The notes beneath the pieces are model-generated. The model did not search any database. It was not told where the DNA came from and saw only the letters and a list, made by a program, of their open reading frames with translations. The position numbers and the translations under genes were made by a program. DNA of 34,005 nucleotides from Patescibacteria group bacterium (GTDB lineage: Bacteria; Patescibacteriota; Minisyncoccia; Minisyncoccales; JANBVM01): assembly GCA_024238995.1 (NCBI GenBank), contig JANBVL010000007.1:1-34005 (forward strand). The letters run 5' to 3'. How positions within the stretch are numbered: the stretch's first letter is position 1; every line of letters begins with the position of its first letter. Shown here piece by piece: positions 16,912 through 24,720 of the stretch.

Positions 16912-16983
16912 GTCCCCGTAGTTCAACGGATAGAACACCTGCCTTCTAAGCTGGATATGGGGGTTCGATTCCCTCCGGGGACA
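16912..16983 (+). tRNA. tRNA-Arg (anticodon TCT)
   Basis: Acceptor stem GTCCCCG (16912-16918) pairs with CGGGGAC (16976-16982), with discriminator A at 16983 and no encoded CCA. The anticodon loop CTTCTAA (16943-16949) holds TCT at 16945-16947. The T-arm GGGGGTTCGATTCCCTC is clear. The anticodon stem CCTGC/GCTGG has one T-T mismatch (16940 with 16952). rpsO begins 30 bp later with no terminator in between. Confidence 0.93.
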
Positions 16984-17013
16984 CTAAAAATCAAGGTAAA
17001 AATATTAAACATC

Positions 17014-17280
17014 ATGTTAAAAACAAAGAAAAAAGAAAAAATCATTAAAGATCACAAAAAGCACGAACAAGATACTGGATCACCAGAAGTGCAGATTGCA
17101 TTGCTTAGTGAACAGATAAAAGAGCTTTTAAGTCATTTAAAAAAACACCCGAAAGACCTTCATTCAAAGAAAGGTTTACTCAAAATGGTTTCAAAAAGAA
17201 GAAATCTTTTAAAATTCCTTAAGAGTGAAAGCACAAGAAGGTATAATACCATTATTAAAAAAGTGGGACTTAAAAGATAA
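17014..17280 (+). CDS. rpsO: 30S ribosomal protein S15
   Basis: An 88-aa S15, normal length, which binds the central domain of 16S rRNA early in small-subunit assembly. Signature stretches are DTGSPEVQIALLSEQI near the start, then HLKKHPKDLHSKKGLLKMVSKR and RRNLLKFL. The start is ATG 17014; a longer in-frame reading from 16957 would begin inside the tRNA-Arg gene and is rejected. The leader between tRNA-Arg and the ATG is only 30 nt. The NYN gene follows after 2 bp, then pnp. Confidence 0.97.
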   Translation: MLKTKKKEKIIKDHKKHEQDTGSPEVQIALLSEQIKELLSHLKKHPKDLHSKKGLLKMVSKRRNLLKFLKSESTRRYNTIIKKVGLKR

Positions 17281-17282
17281 TT

Positions 17283-17786
17283 ATGACAATGAAGCATGCC
17301 AACCAAAGAGTTGCGCTCTTAATTGATGTCCAAAATCTTTATCACTCTGCAAAAAATCTTTACAGTGCACGAGTTAATTTTAGTGAAATTTTAAAAAAAG
17401 CAGTAAGCAAAAGAAGCTTAATAAGAGCTTTTGCTTATGTGGTTAGCACAAAAACTGGTGAAGAAAAGCCTTTTTTTGAAGCTTTGACTAAACTTGGAAT
17501 TGAAACTAAAGTGCGCGAACTGCAAGAATTTTATGGGGGGCTGAAAAAAGCAGATTGGGATGTTGGAATTGCTGTTGATGCAATTAGGATATCATCTAAT
17601 GTTGACACTATCGTTCTAGCATCAGGAGATGGTGATTTTCTGCAGTTAATTGAATATTTAAAACACAGAGGAAAAAGAGTTGAAGTTATTGCCTTTGGAA
17701 GATCAGCTTCTTTAATGCTTAAAAAAGGAGCTGATGAATTTATTGATATGGATAAAAACTCAGGAAAATATCTTTTGAAAAAGTAA
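17283..17786 (+). CDS. NYN domain (LabA/DUF88-like, PIN-fold) protein, putative RNase
   Basis: A 167-aa protein made almost entirely of one NYN domain, a PIN-like metal-dependent nuclease fold. The acidic pocket is visible: Asp15 and Asn18 in LLIDVQNLYHS, Asp91 and Asp93 plus Asp99 in DWDVGIAVDAI, and Asp116 and Asp118 in VLASGDGDFLQLIEYL. The domain ends VEVIAFGRSASLMLKKGADEFIDMD. The start ATG 17283 is 2 bp after rpsO; an ATG at 17289 is also possible. Lying between rpsO and pnp, it is likely co-expressed with PNPase, suggesting a role in RNA turnover or processing. The target RNA is unknown. Confidence 0.88.
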   Translation: MTMKHANQRVALLIDVQNLYHSAKNLYSARVNFSEILKKAVSKRSLIRAFAYVVSTKTGEEKPFFEALTKLGIETKVRELQEFYGGLKKADWDVGIAVDAIRISSNVDTIVLASGDGDFLQLIEYLKHRGKRVEVIAFGRSASLMLKKGADEFIDMDKNSGKYLLKK

Positions 17787-17803
17787 CAGTTAATAATAAT
17801 TTT

Positions 17804-19936
17804 GTGGCTGAAAAATTAAAATTAGAAATTGCTAAAAGAGATTTAATAGTTGAAATTTCGAACCTAGCAGAACAAAGTAATGGTTCTGTTTTTGTTCAAT
17901 ATGGAGAAACAATGATTTTAGCAACTGCAGTAATGTCAGAAAGAGAAACTCGTCTTGATTATTTCCCTCTTAGTGTTAATTATGAGGAAAAATTCTATGC
18001 AGCTGGAAAGATTAAAGGTCCAAGATACGTTAAAAGAGAGGGCAGGCCAACAGACGAAGCAATATGTAATTCAAGGTTAATTGACAGGGCTATCAGGCCA
18101 TTGTTCGATCAAACACTAAAAAGAGACATCCAGGTTATAACAACTATTCTTTCCTGGGACGGAGAAAATGATCCTGACACTTTAGGACTCTTAGCATCAT
18201 CTTTAGCTCTTTCAATATCTGACATACCATGGCAGGGACCTTTGGCAGCAGTTAGAGTAGGAAGAGTTGAAGATAAATTTATTTTAAATCCAACCTATGA
18301 ACAAACAGAGAAAAGCAACATGAGTGTTGTTTTTTCTGCAGTAGAATCAGAAAAAGAAATTTTAGTGAACATGATAGACGGAAACTTTAATGAAATAGAT
18401 GACTCTTTAATTTTAGATGCTTACAAGTTTGCAGAACCTTATCTTAAAAAAATAATTGATTTTGAGAATAAAATTATACGGGAGAAAGGGAAAGAAAAAA
18501 TTATTATAGCAAGCCCTGTGAAAGAAATTGAGCTTGAAAATGAAGTCAGTAAGATTTTAGAAGGCAAGCTTGAAAAAGCGCTTTTTCAAAAAGATAAGAA
18601 ATTAAGGAAAAGCGAAGTTGGTCAGTTAAAGGGACGGGTAATTGTTTTTGCAAAAGATAATTATCCAGAGAAAATCAATCTTGCTGTTGAGATTTTTGAT
18701 GAACAAGTAAAAAAAATCGTCAGAGCTAGTATTTTGGAAAAAGAAAAAAGAATTGATGGAAGAAAGTTAAGCGAAATACGAAAACTTGATTCTAAAGTAG
18801 GACTTATACCAAGAAGCCATGGCTCTGGGCTTTTTCTAAGGGGACAGACAAAATCTTTATCAATTCTTACGCTGGGCGCTCCTGGCGATGTTCAATTCCT
18901 TGAAGGCATGGAAGTTGTAGGAAAAAAACGTTTCATGCATCATTATAATTTTCCTCCTTATTCTGTAGGAGAAGCAAGGCCAATCAGAGGGCCAGGCAGA
19001 AGAGAAATTGGTCATGGTATTTTAGCTGAAAAATCTTTAGCTCCTTTAATTCCCTCTTCTGATGAATTTCCTTATACAATAAGAATTGTTTCTGAAATAC
19101 TTTCTTCTAATGGTTCAACTAGCATGGCTTCAGTATGCAGTTCTTCTTTGGCACTAATGGATGCTGGGGTGCCGATAAAAGCGCCTGTGGCTGGAATCTC
19201 TATTGGTTTAATTGTTGAGCCTGGAGTAAAGTTCCCATCCAGCAAAACTAATTACAAGCTTTTAACTGACATTCTGGGGTCTGAAGATCATAATGGTGAT
19301 ATGGATTTTAAATTAGCTGGTACTAAAAAAGGAGCAACAGCAATTCAGATGGATATTAAAGTGGGTGGGATTACAGAAAAAATATTTAAAGAATCTATAG
19401 AAAAAGCTAAAAAATCAAGGCTTGAGATTTTAAATGAAATGGGAAAAACTATAGAAAAAGCAAGGCCAAAGCTATCACCTCATGCTCCAAGGATATTAGT
19501 TATTCAGATTAATCCAGAAAAAATTGGCAAGGTTATCGGCCCAGGAGGAAAAATAATAAATGAAATAATTGAAGAATGCAATGTTTCAATTGACATTGAA
19601 GAAACAGGAAAGGTTTTCATTACTGCAGAAAAAGAAGAAGCTGCCGAAAAAGCTGTTTCATGGATAAAAAACATTACCAAAGAAGTTAAAGTTGGAGAGA
19701 TATTCCAGGGCAAAGTAATACGAATACTTGATTTTGGCGCTTTTGTTGAAATCCTTCCCGGACAAGATGGTTTGATTCATATTTCTAAATTAGCTCCATA
19801 CAGGGTGCAAAAAGTTACAGACATTGTTAAAATAGGAGATATGGTAGAAGTTAAAATAATTTCTATTGACGAGGAAGGAAGGATAAACCTCTCTCTTAAT
19901 GATGAAAAACATGCAAGAGCAAAAAAACGAAGATAA
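17804..19936 (+). CDS. pnp: Polyribonucleotide nucleotidyltransferase (PNPase)
   Basis: Phosphorolytic 3'-5' exoribonuclease, a homotrimer. The 710-aa protein has the full set: two RNase PH domains (about 1-215 and 300-535) split by an all-helical linker, then a KH domain (about 545-605, IGKVIGPGGKIINEII) and an S1 domain (about 612-685, GEIFQGKVIRILDFGAFVEILPGQDGLIHISKL). FLRGQTKSLSILTLG and GEARPIRGPGRREIGHG in the second RNase PH domain are family hallmarks. The start is GTG 17804 (MAEKLKLEIAKRDL). The last 38 bp overlap the next gene. rpsO upstream is the ancestral neighbour. Confidence 0.97.
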   Translation: MAEKLKLEIAKRDLIVEISNLAEQSNGSVFVQYGETMILATAVMSERETRLDYFPLSVNYEEKFYAAGKIKGPRYVKREGRPTDEAICNSRLIDRAIRPLFDQTLKRDIQVITTILSWDGENDPDTLGLLASSLALSISDIPWQGPLAAVRVGRVEDKFILNPTYEQTEKSNMSVVFSAVESEKEILVNMIDGNFNEIDDSLILDAYKFAEPYLKKIIDFENKIIREKGKEKIIIASPVKEIELENEVSKILEGKLEKALFQKDKKLRKSEVGQLKGRVIVFAKDNYPEKINLAVEIFDEQVKKIVRASILEKEKRIDGRKLSEIRKLDSKVGLIPRSHGSGLFLRGQTKSLSILTLGAPGDVQFLEGMEVVGKKRFMHHYNFPPYSVGEARPIRGPGRREIGHGILAEKSLAPLIPSSDEFPYTIRIVSEILSSNGSTSMASVCSSSLALMDAGVPIKAPVAGISIGLIVEPGVKFPSSKTNYKLLTDILGSEDHNGDMDFKLAGTKKGATAIQMDIKVGGITEKIFKESIEKAKKSRLEILNEMGKTIEKARPKLSPHAPRILVIQINPEKIGKVIGPGGKIINEIIEECNVSIDIEETGKVFITAEKEEAAEKAVSWIKNITKEVKVGEIFQGKVIRILDFGAFVEILPGQDGLIHISKLAPYRVQKVTDIVKIGDMVEVKIISIDEEGRINLSLNDEKHARAKKRR

Positions 19937-22262
19937 TAAAAAAGAATTAAAATTTTTAAAAGCTAAAGTCAGAGCTCCTTTAGAAGAGGCTCAGGAAAGA
20001 TTAAGAAAATCTTCTATTAATGAAGAACGAAGCTCTTTTTCTCAACAAGAACAAAAACCTACTCCTGCGCCAATAGTTCAAACTCCGCCCTCACAAAAAC
20101 AACCTGAAAAAATATTAGAACCAACTCCAATCCCAGCACCAACACCAGCACCAGCACCAACTCCAAGCCCAACTCCGGCACCGACTCCAAAACCAACACC
20201 GCAAGTTTCAGAACAACAAGCAAAACAAGAATTAGAAAAAGCTCTAAAACAAGAACCAAGCTTAAAAGATGTAATGCCTGCACCTGAAAAACCTAAGATA
20301 GAGCCTGAAAAACCAATACCACAACCTGTTTATGAAAAACCAGAGGCACCTCCAGCTCCAAAAGAAGAAAAATTAGAGCACTTAAAAAGAGGGGAGATTA
20401 GAACAATGCAGAAAGATATTAAAAGCCAAAGAGAGTTTGAGGCAAAACAAGAAAGGCAAAAAATTGTAGGATTGCAACAAGAGAGACAAAAGCCAGCATT
20501 TGAAAAAATTGAACCCCAAGAACCAAAACCAACAATACCAGAAGAAACCCTTATCCCTCAACCACCAACGCCCCCCTCTCCTTTAAAAAAGATTTTAACC
20601 AGAGCGGGTTTTTTTATTATTTTATTTTTAATTATTGGATTTGGTTATTGGTTTTTTTCTCAAAGACAACAGCCAGTAACTGATGAAGAGGCCTCTCAGC
20701 AAGAACAGGAAATTGTTGAACAAGAACCAGAAAAAGAACCAGAAATTGCAGTTTCTAAATCTTTAATTTCTGTTAAAGATACATTAACTTTTAATGCAAC
20801 AAGCTCTGAAAGTTTAAGTAAAATCTATGCTCAAATCATTACCCAATCTTTAACAGAAAATGAGTTTGTGCGCATCGTTATTAAAAATGAAGATGAAAAA
20901 CGATTATTAACACTTAATGAAATTGCAACTGCTTTTGGCATTACAGTGCCCTCTGATGTTTCAGAAAGCTTAAAAACTGATTCTTTAAATCTATTAGTTT
21001 ATTCTCAGGAACATGGTAAAAGAGCTGTAATGATTTCAGAAATTGAAAGTAAGCAGAATTTAAATACAGCGCTTTTGGCTTGGGAAAATGAAGTAATCGC
21101 GAATGGGTTAAATGTTTTAGGACAAACAATTCCAACTATTTCTACAAACTTCAGAGATTATGCTTTTGAAAATGTTCCTTTCCGCTTTTTAACAATATCA
21201 ATGAATGATTTAGGAATCTGTTATGTTGTATATAATAATTACTTCGCCCTGAGTTCTTCTTTCAAAAGCATAGAAGAAACAATAAAAGCCTTTAAACAGC
21301 AGGCAGTTATAAATGAACTGAAAGATAAGGCTGGCCAGTTATTTATTGTGGGATTTAAAGGGAAAACAGTTGATTCAGATCTTGAACAATTTTTTAAAAA
21401 ATATAAACCAGGCGGAGTGCTACTTTTGTCTGAAAACATTGAAAATGAAGAACAATTAAAAGCTTTAACTGCTGATCTTCAGGCTCTTTCAGAAAAAGAA
21501 ACAGGTCTGCCTCTTTTCATTGCTGTTGATCAAGAAGGGGGTCAAATATCAAGAATTGACTTTTTAACAGAAAAAACCAAACAATCTGAAATCACAAGCG
21601 AGAATTACGCTTATGCAGTTGGACTTAAAAGAGGTGAAGAGCTTAAAAATTTAGGAGTAAACCTTAATCTGTCTCCTATTTTGGATGATGCTCAAACTAA
21701 TGACTTTGTTTATGAACGTTCGTTTCAAAAGCTAGTTGAAACCATAGGCAATCTGGCAAAATCCATTATTACAGGACAAAAAGATGCCGGCATTTTAACT
21801 GCTATCAAGCATTTCCCTGGCTATGTGAATATTGATTTTAATCCTGAAGATAGATTAGCTACAACTAATCTCCCAGAAATATCTCAGTTCAAAACAGCGC
21901 TTGAATCAAATCCTGAAATAGTAATGAGCTCGAATGTAATTTATTCTGATCTTGATCCTAATCTGCCTTTTTCATTTTCTTCAACAAGTATTGAGTTTTT
22001 AAAAAGTGAATTAGGTTCTGACATTTTAATTATTTCTGATGATTTAAGCCAAAGCTCATTGCTTAATAATTTTACTTTAAAAGAAATAATGACTAAACCA
22101 ATTTTGGCTGGAAATGATATTTTGATTTTTTCTGGCTGGCGAAGTCCGGTCAATCAAGCTTTGGATGAATTTTTAAAAGCTGTAGAAAACCAGGAAATTT
22201 CACAAGATATTATCAATAATGCTTACTTAAAAATTTCTCAGCTTAAAACTAATTTAGAATAA
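19899..22262 (+). CDS. Membrane-anchored protein with Pro-rich cytoplasmic region and external GH3 (NagZ-like) domain
   Basis: A 787-aa multidomain protein. Residues 1-230 are charged and strongly Pro-rich (PTPAPAPTP-type repeats at about 54-102), with no signal peptide. One transmembrane helix follows (about 236-254), then an unrecognised external alpha/beta region (about 285-465). Residues about 470-787 are glycoside hydrolase family 3, NagZ-like: IAVDQEGGQISRI (541-553), NLNLSPILD (588-596), AIKHFPG (635-641) and IISDDLS (711-717) with the likely nucleophile Asp. The loop after KHFPG lacks the DxH acid/base dyad of NagZ (EDRL instead), so activity is uncertain. The start overlaps pnp by 38 bp; ATG 19911 is an alternative. 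A role in peptidoglycan binding or turnover is inferred. Confidence 0.82.
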   Translation: MMKNMQEQKNEDNKKELKFLKAKVRAPLEEAQERLRKSSINEERSSFSQQEQKPTPAPIVQTPPSQKQPEKILEPTPIPAPTPAPAPTPSPTPAPTPKPTPQVSEQQAKQELEKALKQEPSLKDVMPAPEKPKIEPEKPIPQPVYEKPEAPPAPKEEKLEHLKRGEIRTMQKDIKSQREFEAKQERQKIVGLQQERQKPAFEKIEPQEPKPTIPEETLIPQPPTPPSPLKKILTRAGFFIILFLIIGFGYWFFSQRQQPVTDEEASQQEQEIVEQEPEKEPEIAVSKSLISVKDTLTFNATSSESLSKIYAQIITQSLTENEFVRIVIKNEDEKRLLTLNEIATAFGITVPSDVSESLKTDSLNLLVYSQEHGKRAVMISEIESKQNLNTALLAWENEVIANGLNVLGQTIPTISTNFRDYAFENVPFRFLTISMNDLGICYVVYNNYFALSSSFKSIEETIKAFKQQAVINELKDKAGQLFIVGFKGKTVDSDLEQFFKKYKPGGVLLLSENIENEEQLKALTADLQALSEKETGLPLFIAVDQEGGQISRIDFLTEKTKQSEITSENYAYAVGLKRGEELKNLGVNLNLSPILDDAQTNDFVYERSFQKLVETIGNLAKSIITGQKDAGILTAIKHFPGYVNIDFNPEDRLATTNLPEISQFKTALESNPEIVMSSNVIYSDLDPNLPFSFSSTSIEFLKSELGSDILIISDDLSQSSLLNNFTLKEIMTKPILAGNDILIFSGWRSPVNQALDEFLKAVENQEISQDIINNAYLKISQLKTNLE

Positions 22263-22269
22263 TAAAAAT

Positions 22270-22659
22270 ATGGATAAAAAAGCTACCCAACAAATACAAG
22301 AAAAATTAATAAAAGAAAAAGCTCAAATTGAAAAACAGCTTAAGTCTTTTGCTGATAAAGACGAGAATTTAAAAGGAGATTGGGACACTAGATTTCCTAA
22401 ATGGGATGGTGGTTCTGGCAGTTCAGCGTTAGAAACTGCAGCTGATGCAGTTGAAGAATACAGCAGTCTTTTGCCAATAGAACACAACTTAGAACTTAGA
22501 CTTCAAAATATTGATGAAGCTTTAAAGAGAATAAAAAAAGGCACTTATGGAACTTGTGAAAAATGCAAAAAACAGATTTCCAGTCAAAGATTGAAAATCA
22601 ATCCAGAAGCAAAGTTCTGCATAGATTGCCAACAAAAACTTAAAAATCATAAATCTTAA
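22270..22659 (+). CDS. DksA/TraR-family zinc-finger protein
   Basis: A 129-aa protein with an N-terminal coiled coil (about 1-90) and a C-terminal four-cysteine zinc finger: Cys96, Cys99, Cys117 and Cys120 in the pattern CxxC-x17-CxxC. This is the DksA/TraR layout. DksA-type proteins insert the coiled coil into the RNA polymerase secondary channel. The classical acidic DxxDxA tip is not clear here; between the helices lies a Gly-rich WDTRFPKWDGGSGSS segment instead, so a general DksA-like or a different RNAP-binding role are both possible. It is the last gene of the rpsO-pnp operon and ends at a strong terminator. Confidence 0.85.
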   Translation: MDKKATQQIQEKLIKEKAQIEKQLKSFADKDENLKGDWDTRFPKWDGGSGSSALETAADAVEEYSSLLPIEHNLELRLQNIDEALKRIKKGTYGTCEKCKKQISSQRLKINPEAKFCIDCQQKLKNHKS

Positions 22660-22666
22660 ATCACTT

Positions 22667-22692
22667 AAAAAAGCTGCTTAACGCAGCTTTTC
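22667..22692. terminator. Bidirectional terminator between the DksA-like gene and the M23 peptidase gene
   Basis: An A-run plus GCTGC (22667-22677) pairs with GCAGC plus TTTT (22683-22691) through a TTAAC loop. T-rich tracts follow on both strands (TTTTCTTCTT on plus, TTTTTT on minus). It serves the convergent genes on either side. Confidence 0.85.
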
Positions 22693-22718
22693 TTCTTGAA
22701 TATGTTTTTAAAAGGCAT

Positions 22719-23792
22719 TTATCTAAATGGATTACTGGAGCCTCTGACACTAAAGTGAACATGACAACCAGTTGACATGCCAGCCCCTGCTGTTCCTGGC
22801 ATACCGCCCATTAAAGCAATTGTCTGGCCTTGATACACAGTCTCTCCTGGACTAACCAGGCTTGTCCTAATATGACCGTACATTGTTACAACTCCATTCG
22901 GATGAAGAATCGTAATATGATTCCCTGCTCCGCTAAAAGCCCAGCGAGAAGTAGATTGAGTTAAATTTACCCTTAAAACCTGTCCTCCTGCTGCAGCACG
23001 AATTGCTTCTCCGCATTTACCATGGCTAAAATCAATTGCATTATACCAGTGAAGGTTTTGAGTGATTCTGCAAGGAGCAGATATAGGACACATAAAATAG
23101 CTTTTACTAAGTGGCACCCATGTTCTGGCATATTGAGTTATTACAGGCATTGTTCCATTTGGAATGATCAAAATATCTCCAACAAATATGTCGGCTTCCC
23201 CAGAAAGCTGGTTATATGAAGTTATTTCCTCTGATTTAGCCTTATAAATTGCGGCTATATCACTTACAGTCTCTCCAACTTTCACATGGTGAATAACACC
23301 TGTAACTGGAGGAATTATTAACTTCTGACCAGGTCTTATTAAAACAGTATGAGTTAGTTCGTTAGCCCACATCAGAGTTTCCAAAGAAACATCAAATGCT
23401 CTAGCAATTTGCCAGAGAGTATCTCCGTCTCCAACAGTATATTCAATAATTTCTCTTCTTTGGACATCTTCAATATCTAAACCGCCTATCAAGGCGCCTA
23501 AAACCTGTGGGGTTAAAACGTAAGGAGGAATAGCTGCTTTGAAACTATTGTCGTCAATAGTAACAAACTCTGGCAGCTCTGCTTTTGGCTTTTGCATTGC
23601 ACTTACAAAAATATCTCTCACGCTGGCAATTTCAGGTATATCAGTTGGTAGAAATACAATATCTTTGCTTTTTTTTGAAGCATTTAAAAAAACCAAGAGA
23701 ATCAAAACAACCGCCACCACAAGCGGCTTTGAGGACTCTTTTAAACCTTGTTTTAAACACTTAAAAATCTTATCTGACAGCTTATCAGTCAT
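22719..23792 (-). CDS. LysM and M23-family peptidoglycan hydrolase, membrane-anchored
   Basis: A 357-aa protein with an N-terminal transmembrane anchor (about 22-37), two LysM wall-binding domains (about 117-161, EYTVGDGDTLWQIARAF; about 167-211, HHVKVGETVSDIAAIY) and a C-terminal M23 metalloendopeptidase domain (about 235-350). Zinc ligands are likely His248 and Asp254 in LHWYNAIDF and His346 in the HVHF motif (344-347), with His307 in MYGH as the catalytic His. All key M23 residues appear intact, so it should cut peptide cross-links. It is convergent with the operon that holds the GH3 protein. It could trim the wall for envelope machines or act in cell division. Confidence 0.93.
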   Translation of the reverse strand: MTDKLSDKIFKCLKQGLKESSKPLVVAVVLILLVFLNASKKSKDIVFLPTDIPEIASVRDIFVSAMQKPKAELPEFVTIDDNSFKAAIPPYVLTPQVLGALIGGLDIEDVQRREIIEYTVGDGDTLWQIARAFDVSLETLMWANELTHTVLIRPGQKLIIPPVTGVIHHVKVGETVSDIAAIYKAKSEEITSYNQLSGEADIFVGDILIIPNGTMPVITQYARTWVPLSKSYFMCPISAPCRITQNLHWYNAIDFSHGKCGEAIRAAAGGQVLRVNLTQSTSRWAFSGAGNHITILHPNGVVTMYGHIRTSLVSPGETVYQGQTIALMGGMPGTAGAGMSTGCHVHFSVRGSSNPFR

Positions 23793-23803
23793 ACTTTTAC
23801 CTT

Positions 23804-23840
23804 ATTATATATATTTTCTACTATTGGGAGAGGTTGTCAA
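23804..23840 (-). promoter_or_regulatory. Tentative promoter of the LysM/M23 gene
   Basis: On the minus strand a perfect TTGACA (23840-23835) is followed by an AT-rich tract (23817-23804) with several TATAAT-like hexamers. None sits at the ideal 17-bp spacing with a good match, so the exact -10 is unclear. Confidence 0.35.
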
Positions 23841-23854
23841 GCCAAGCAATTACA

Positions 23855-23882
23855 TTCAAATTATGGTATTTTGTGGTAAAAT
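23855..23882 (+). promoter_or_regulatory. Extended -10 promoter of rsmA
   Basis: TTCAAA (23855-23860), 16-bp spacer, and TGGTAAAAT with -10 at 23877-23882. The same TGTGGTAAAAT string occurs before the histidine kinase gene. The start near 23889 leaves about 4 nt before the rsmA ATG. Confidence 0.5.
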
Positions 23883-23892
23883 TAAGTGGATT

Positions 23893-24720
23893 ATGAGTGT
23901 AAAAAATGTGAAAAATCTGTTGAAAAGCTATGGGATAAGGCCTTTGAAAAAACTGGGCCAGAATTTTTTAATTAATGAAAAAGTTTTTGAAAAAATACTA
24001 AAAACTGCTGATTTATCTAGTAAAGATGTGGTTCTTGAGATCGGACCTGGTATTGGAAATCTGACTTTGAAATTAGCAAGAAAAGCTAAAAAAGTGATTG
24101 CAATAGAAAAGGACAAAAAAATGTGTGAAATCCTTGTTCAGGTTTTAAAAGATGAAAATATTGAGAATGTTCAAATAATTAATCATGATATTTTAAAACT
24201 AGACATTAGCCCTTATATCAAGCCACCTTATAAGTTGGTAGCTAATTTGCCTTATTACATTACTTCTCCTGTTATTAGGAAATTCTTAGAATTTCACAAA
24301 CCTCCAAAATTAATAGTCTTAATGATCCAAAAAGAAGTTGCTCAAAGAATATGTGCTAAGCCTGGCAAAATGAGTATTTTAGCAGTTTCAGTTCAGTTTT
24401 ATGCTAATCCAAAAATAATTTCTTACATCTCAAAAAAATCATTCTGGCCACAACCTAAAGTAGATTCTGCAATTATTAAGATTGTTCCTAAAAAAATTAA
24501 GGTTTCAGATGAATTTGTTAAAAAATTCTTTAAAATCATTAAAGCTGGATTCTCTCAGCCAAGAAAACAATTAGTAAATAATTTTTCAAAAAAATTAGGT
24601 CTTAAAAAAGAAAAAATTAAGGGCTGGCTTTTGGAAAATAATGTTAAACCAAGTCAAAGAGCAGAAACTTTAAGTGTTGATAAGTGGAAAAGATTAACAA
24701 AAAGTTCTAAAATTCAATAA
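23893..24720 (+). CDS. rsmA: 16S rRNA (adenine1518-N6/adenine1519-N6)-dimethyltransferase
   Basis: RsmA (KsgA) dimethylates two adjacent adenines in the 3' terminal hairpin of 16S rRNA late in 30S assembly. The 275-aa protein shows the SAM-binding motif I EIGPGIGNLTLKLA (49-62), the acidic motif II AIEKDKKM, and the catalytic motif NLPYY (118-122). The N-terminal PLKKLGQNFLIN is typical. ATG 23893 is chosen: an open frame continues upstream to 23539, but that part is antisense to the M23 gene and lies before the promoter. The stop codon overlaps the next start by 1 bp (TAATG), an unusual coupling to a surface protein. Confidence 0.96.
   Translation: MSVKNVKNLLKSYGIRPLKKLGQNFLINEKVFEKILKTADLSSKDVVLEIGPGIGNLTLKLARKAKKVIAIEKDKKMCEILVQVLKDENIENVQIINHDILKLDISPYIKPPYKLVANLPYYITSPVIRKFLEFHKPPKLIVLMIQKEVAQRICAKPGKMSILAVSVQFYANPKIISYISKKSFWPQPKVDSAIIKIVPKKIKVSDEFVKKFFKIIKAGFSQPRKQLVNNFSKKLGLKKEKIKGWLLENNVKPSQRAETLSVDKWKRLTKSSKIQ

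Noticed and set aside
16957-17013. 19-codon N-terminal extension of rpsO
   Set aside because: It begins inside the tRNA-Arg T-arm; S15 proteins start near MLKTKKK.
20059-20283. Minus-strand Leu/Val-rich open frame
   Set aside because: It is the complement of the Pro-rich PTPAPAP region of the GH3 protein gene, a composition artefact.
23539-23892. 118-codon upstream extension of rsmA
   Set aside because: It runs antisense to the conserved M23 peptidase gene, precedes the rsmA promoter and has no similarity to RsmA N-termini; ATG 23893 gives the family-typical start.
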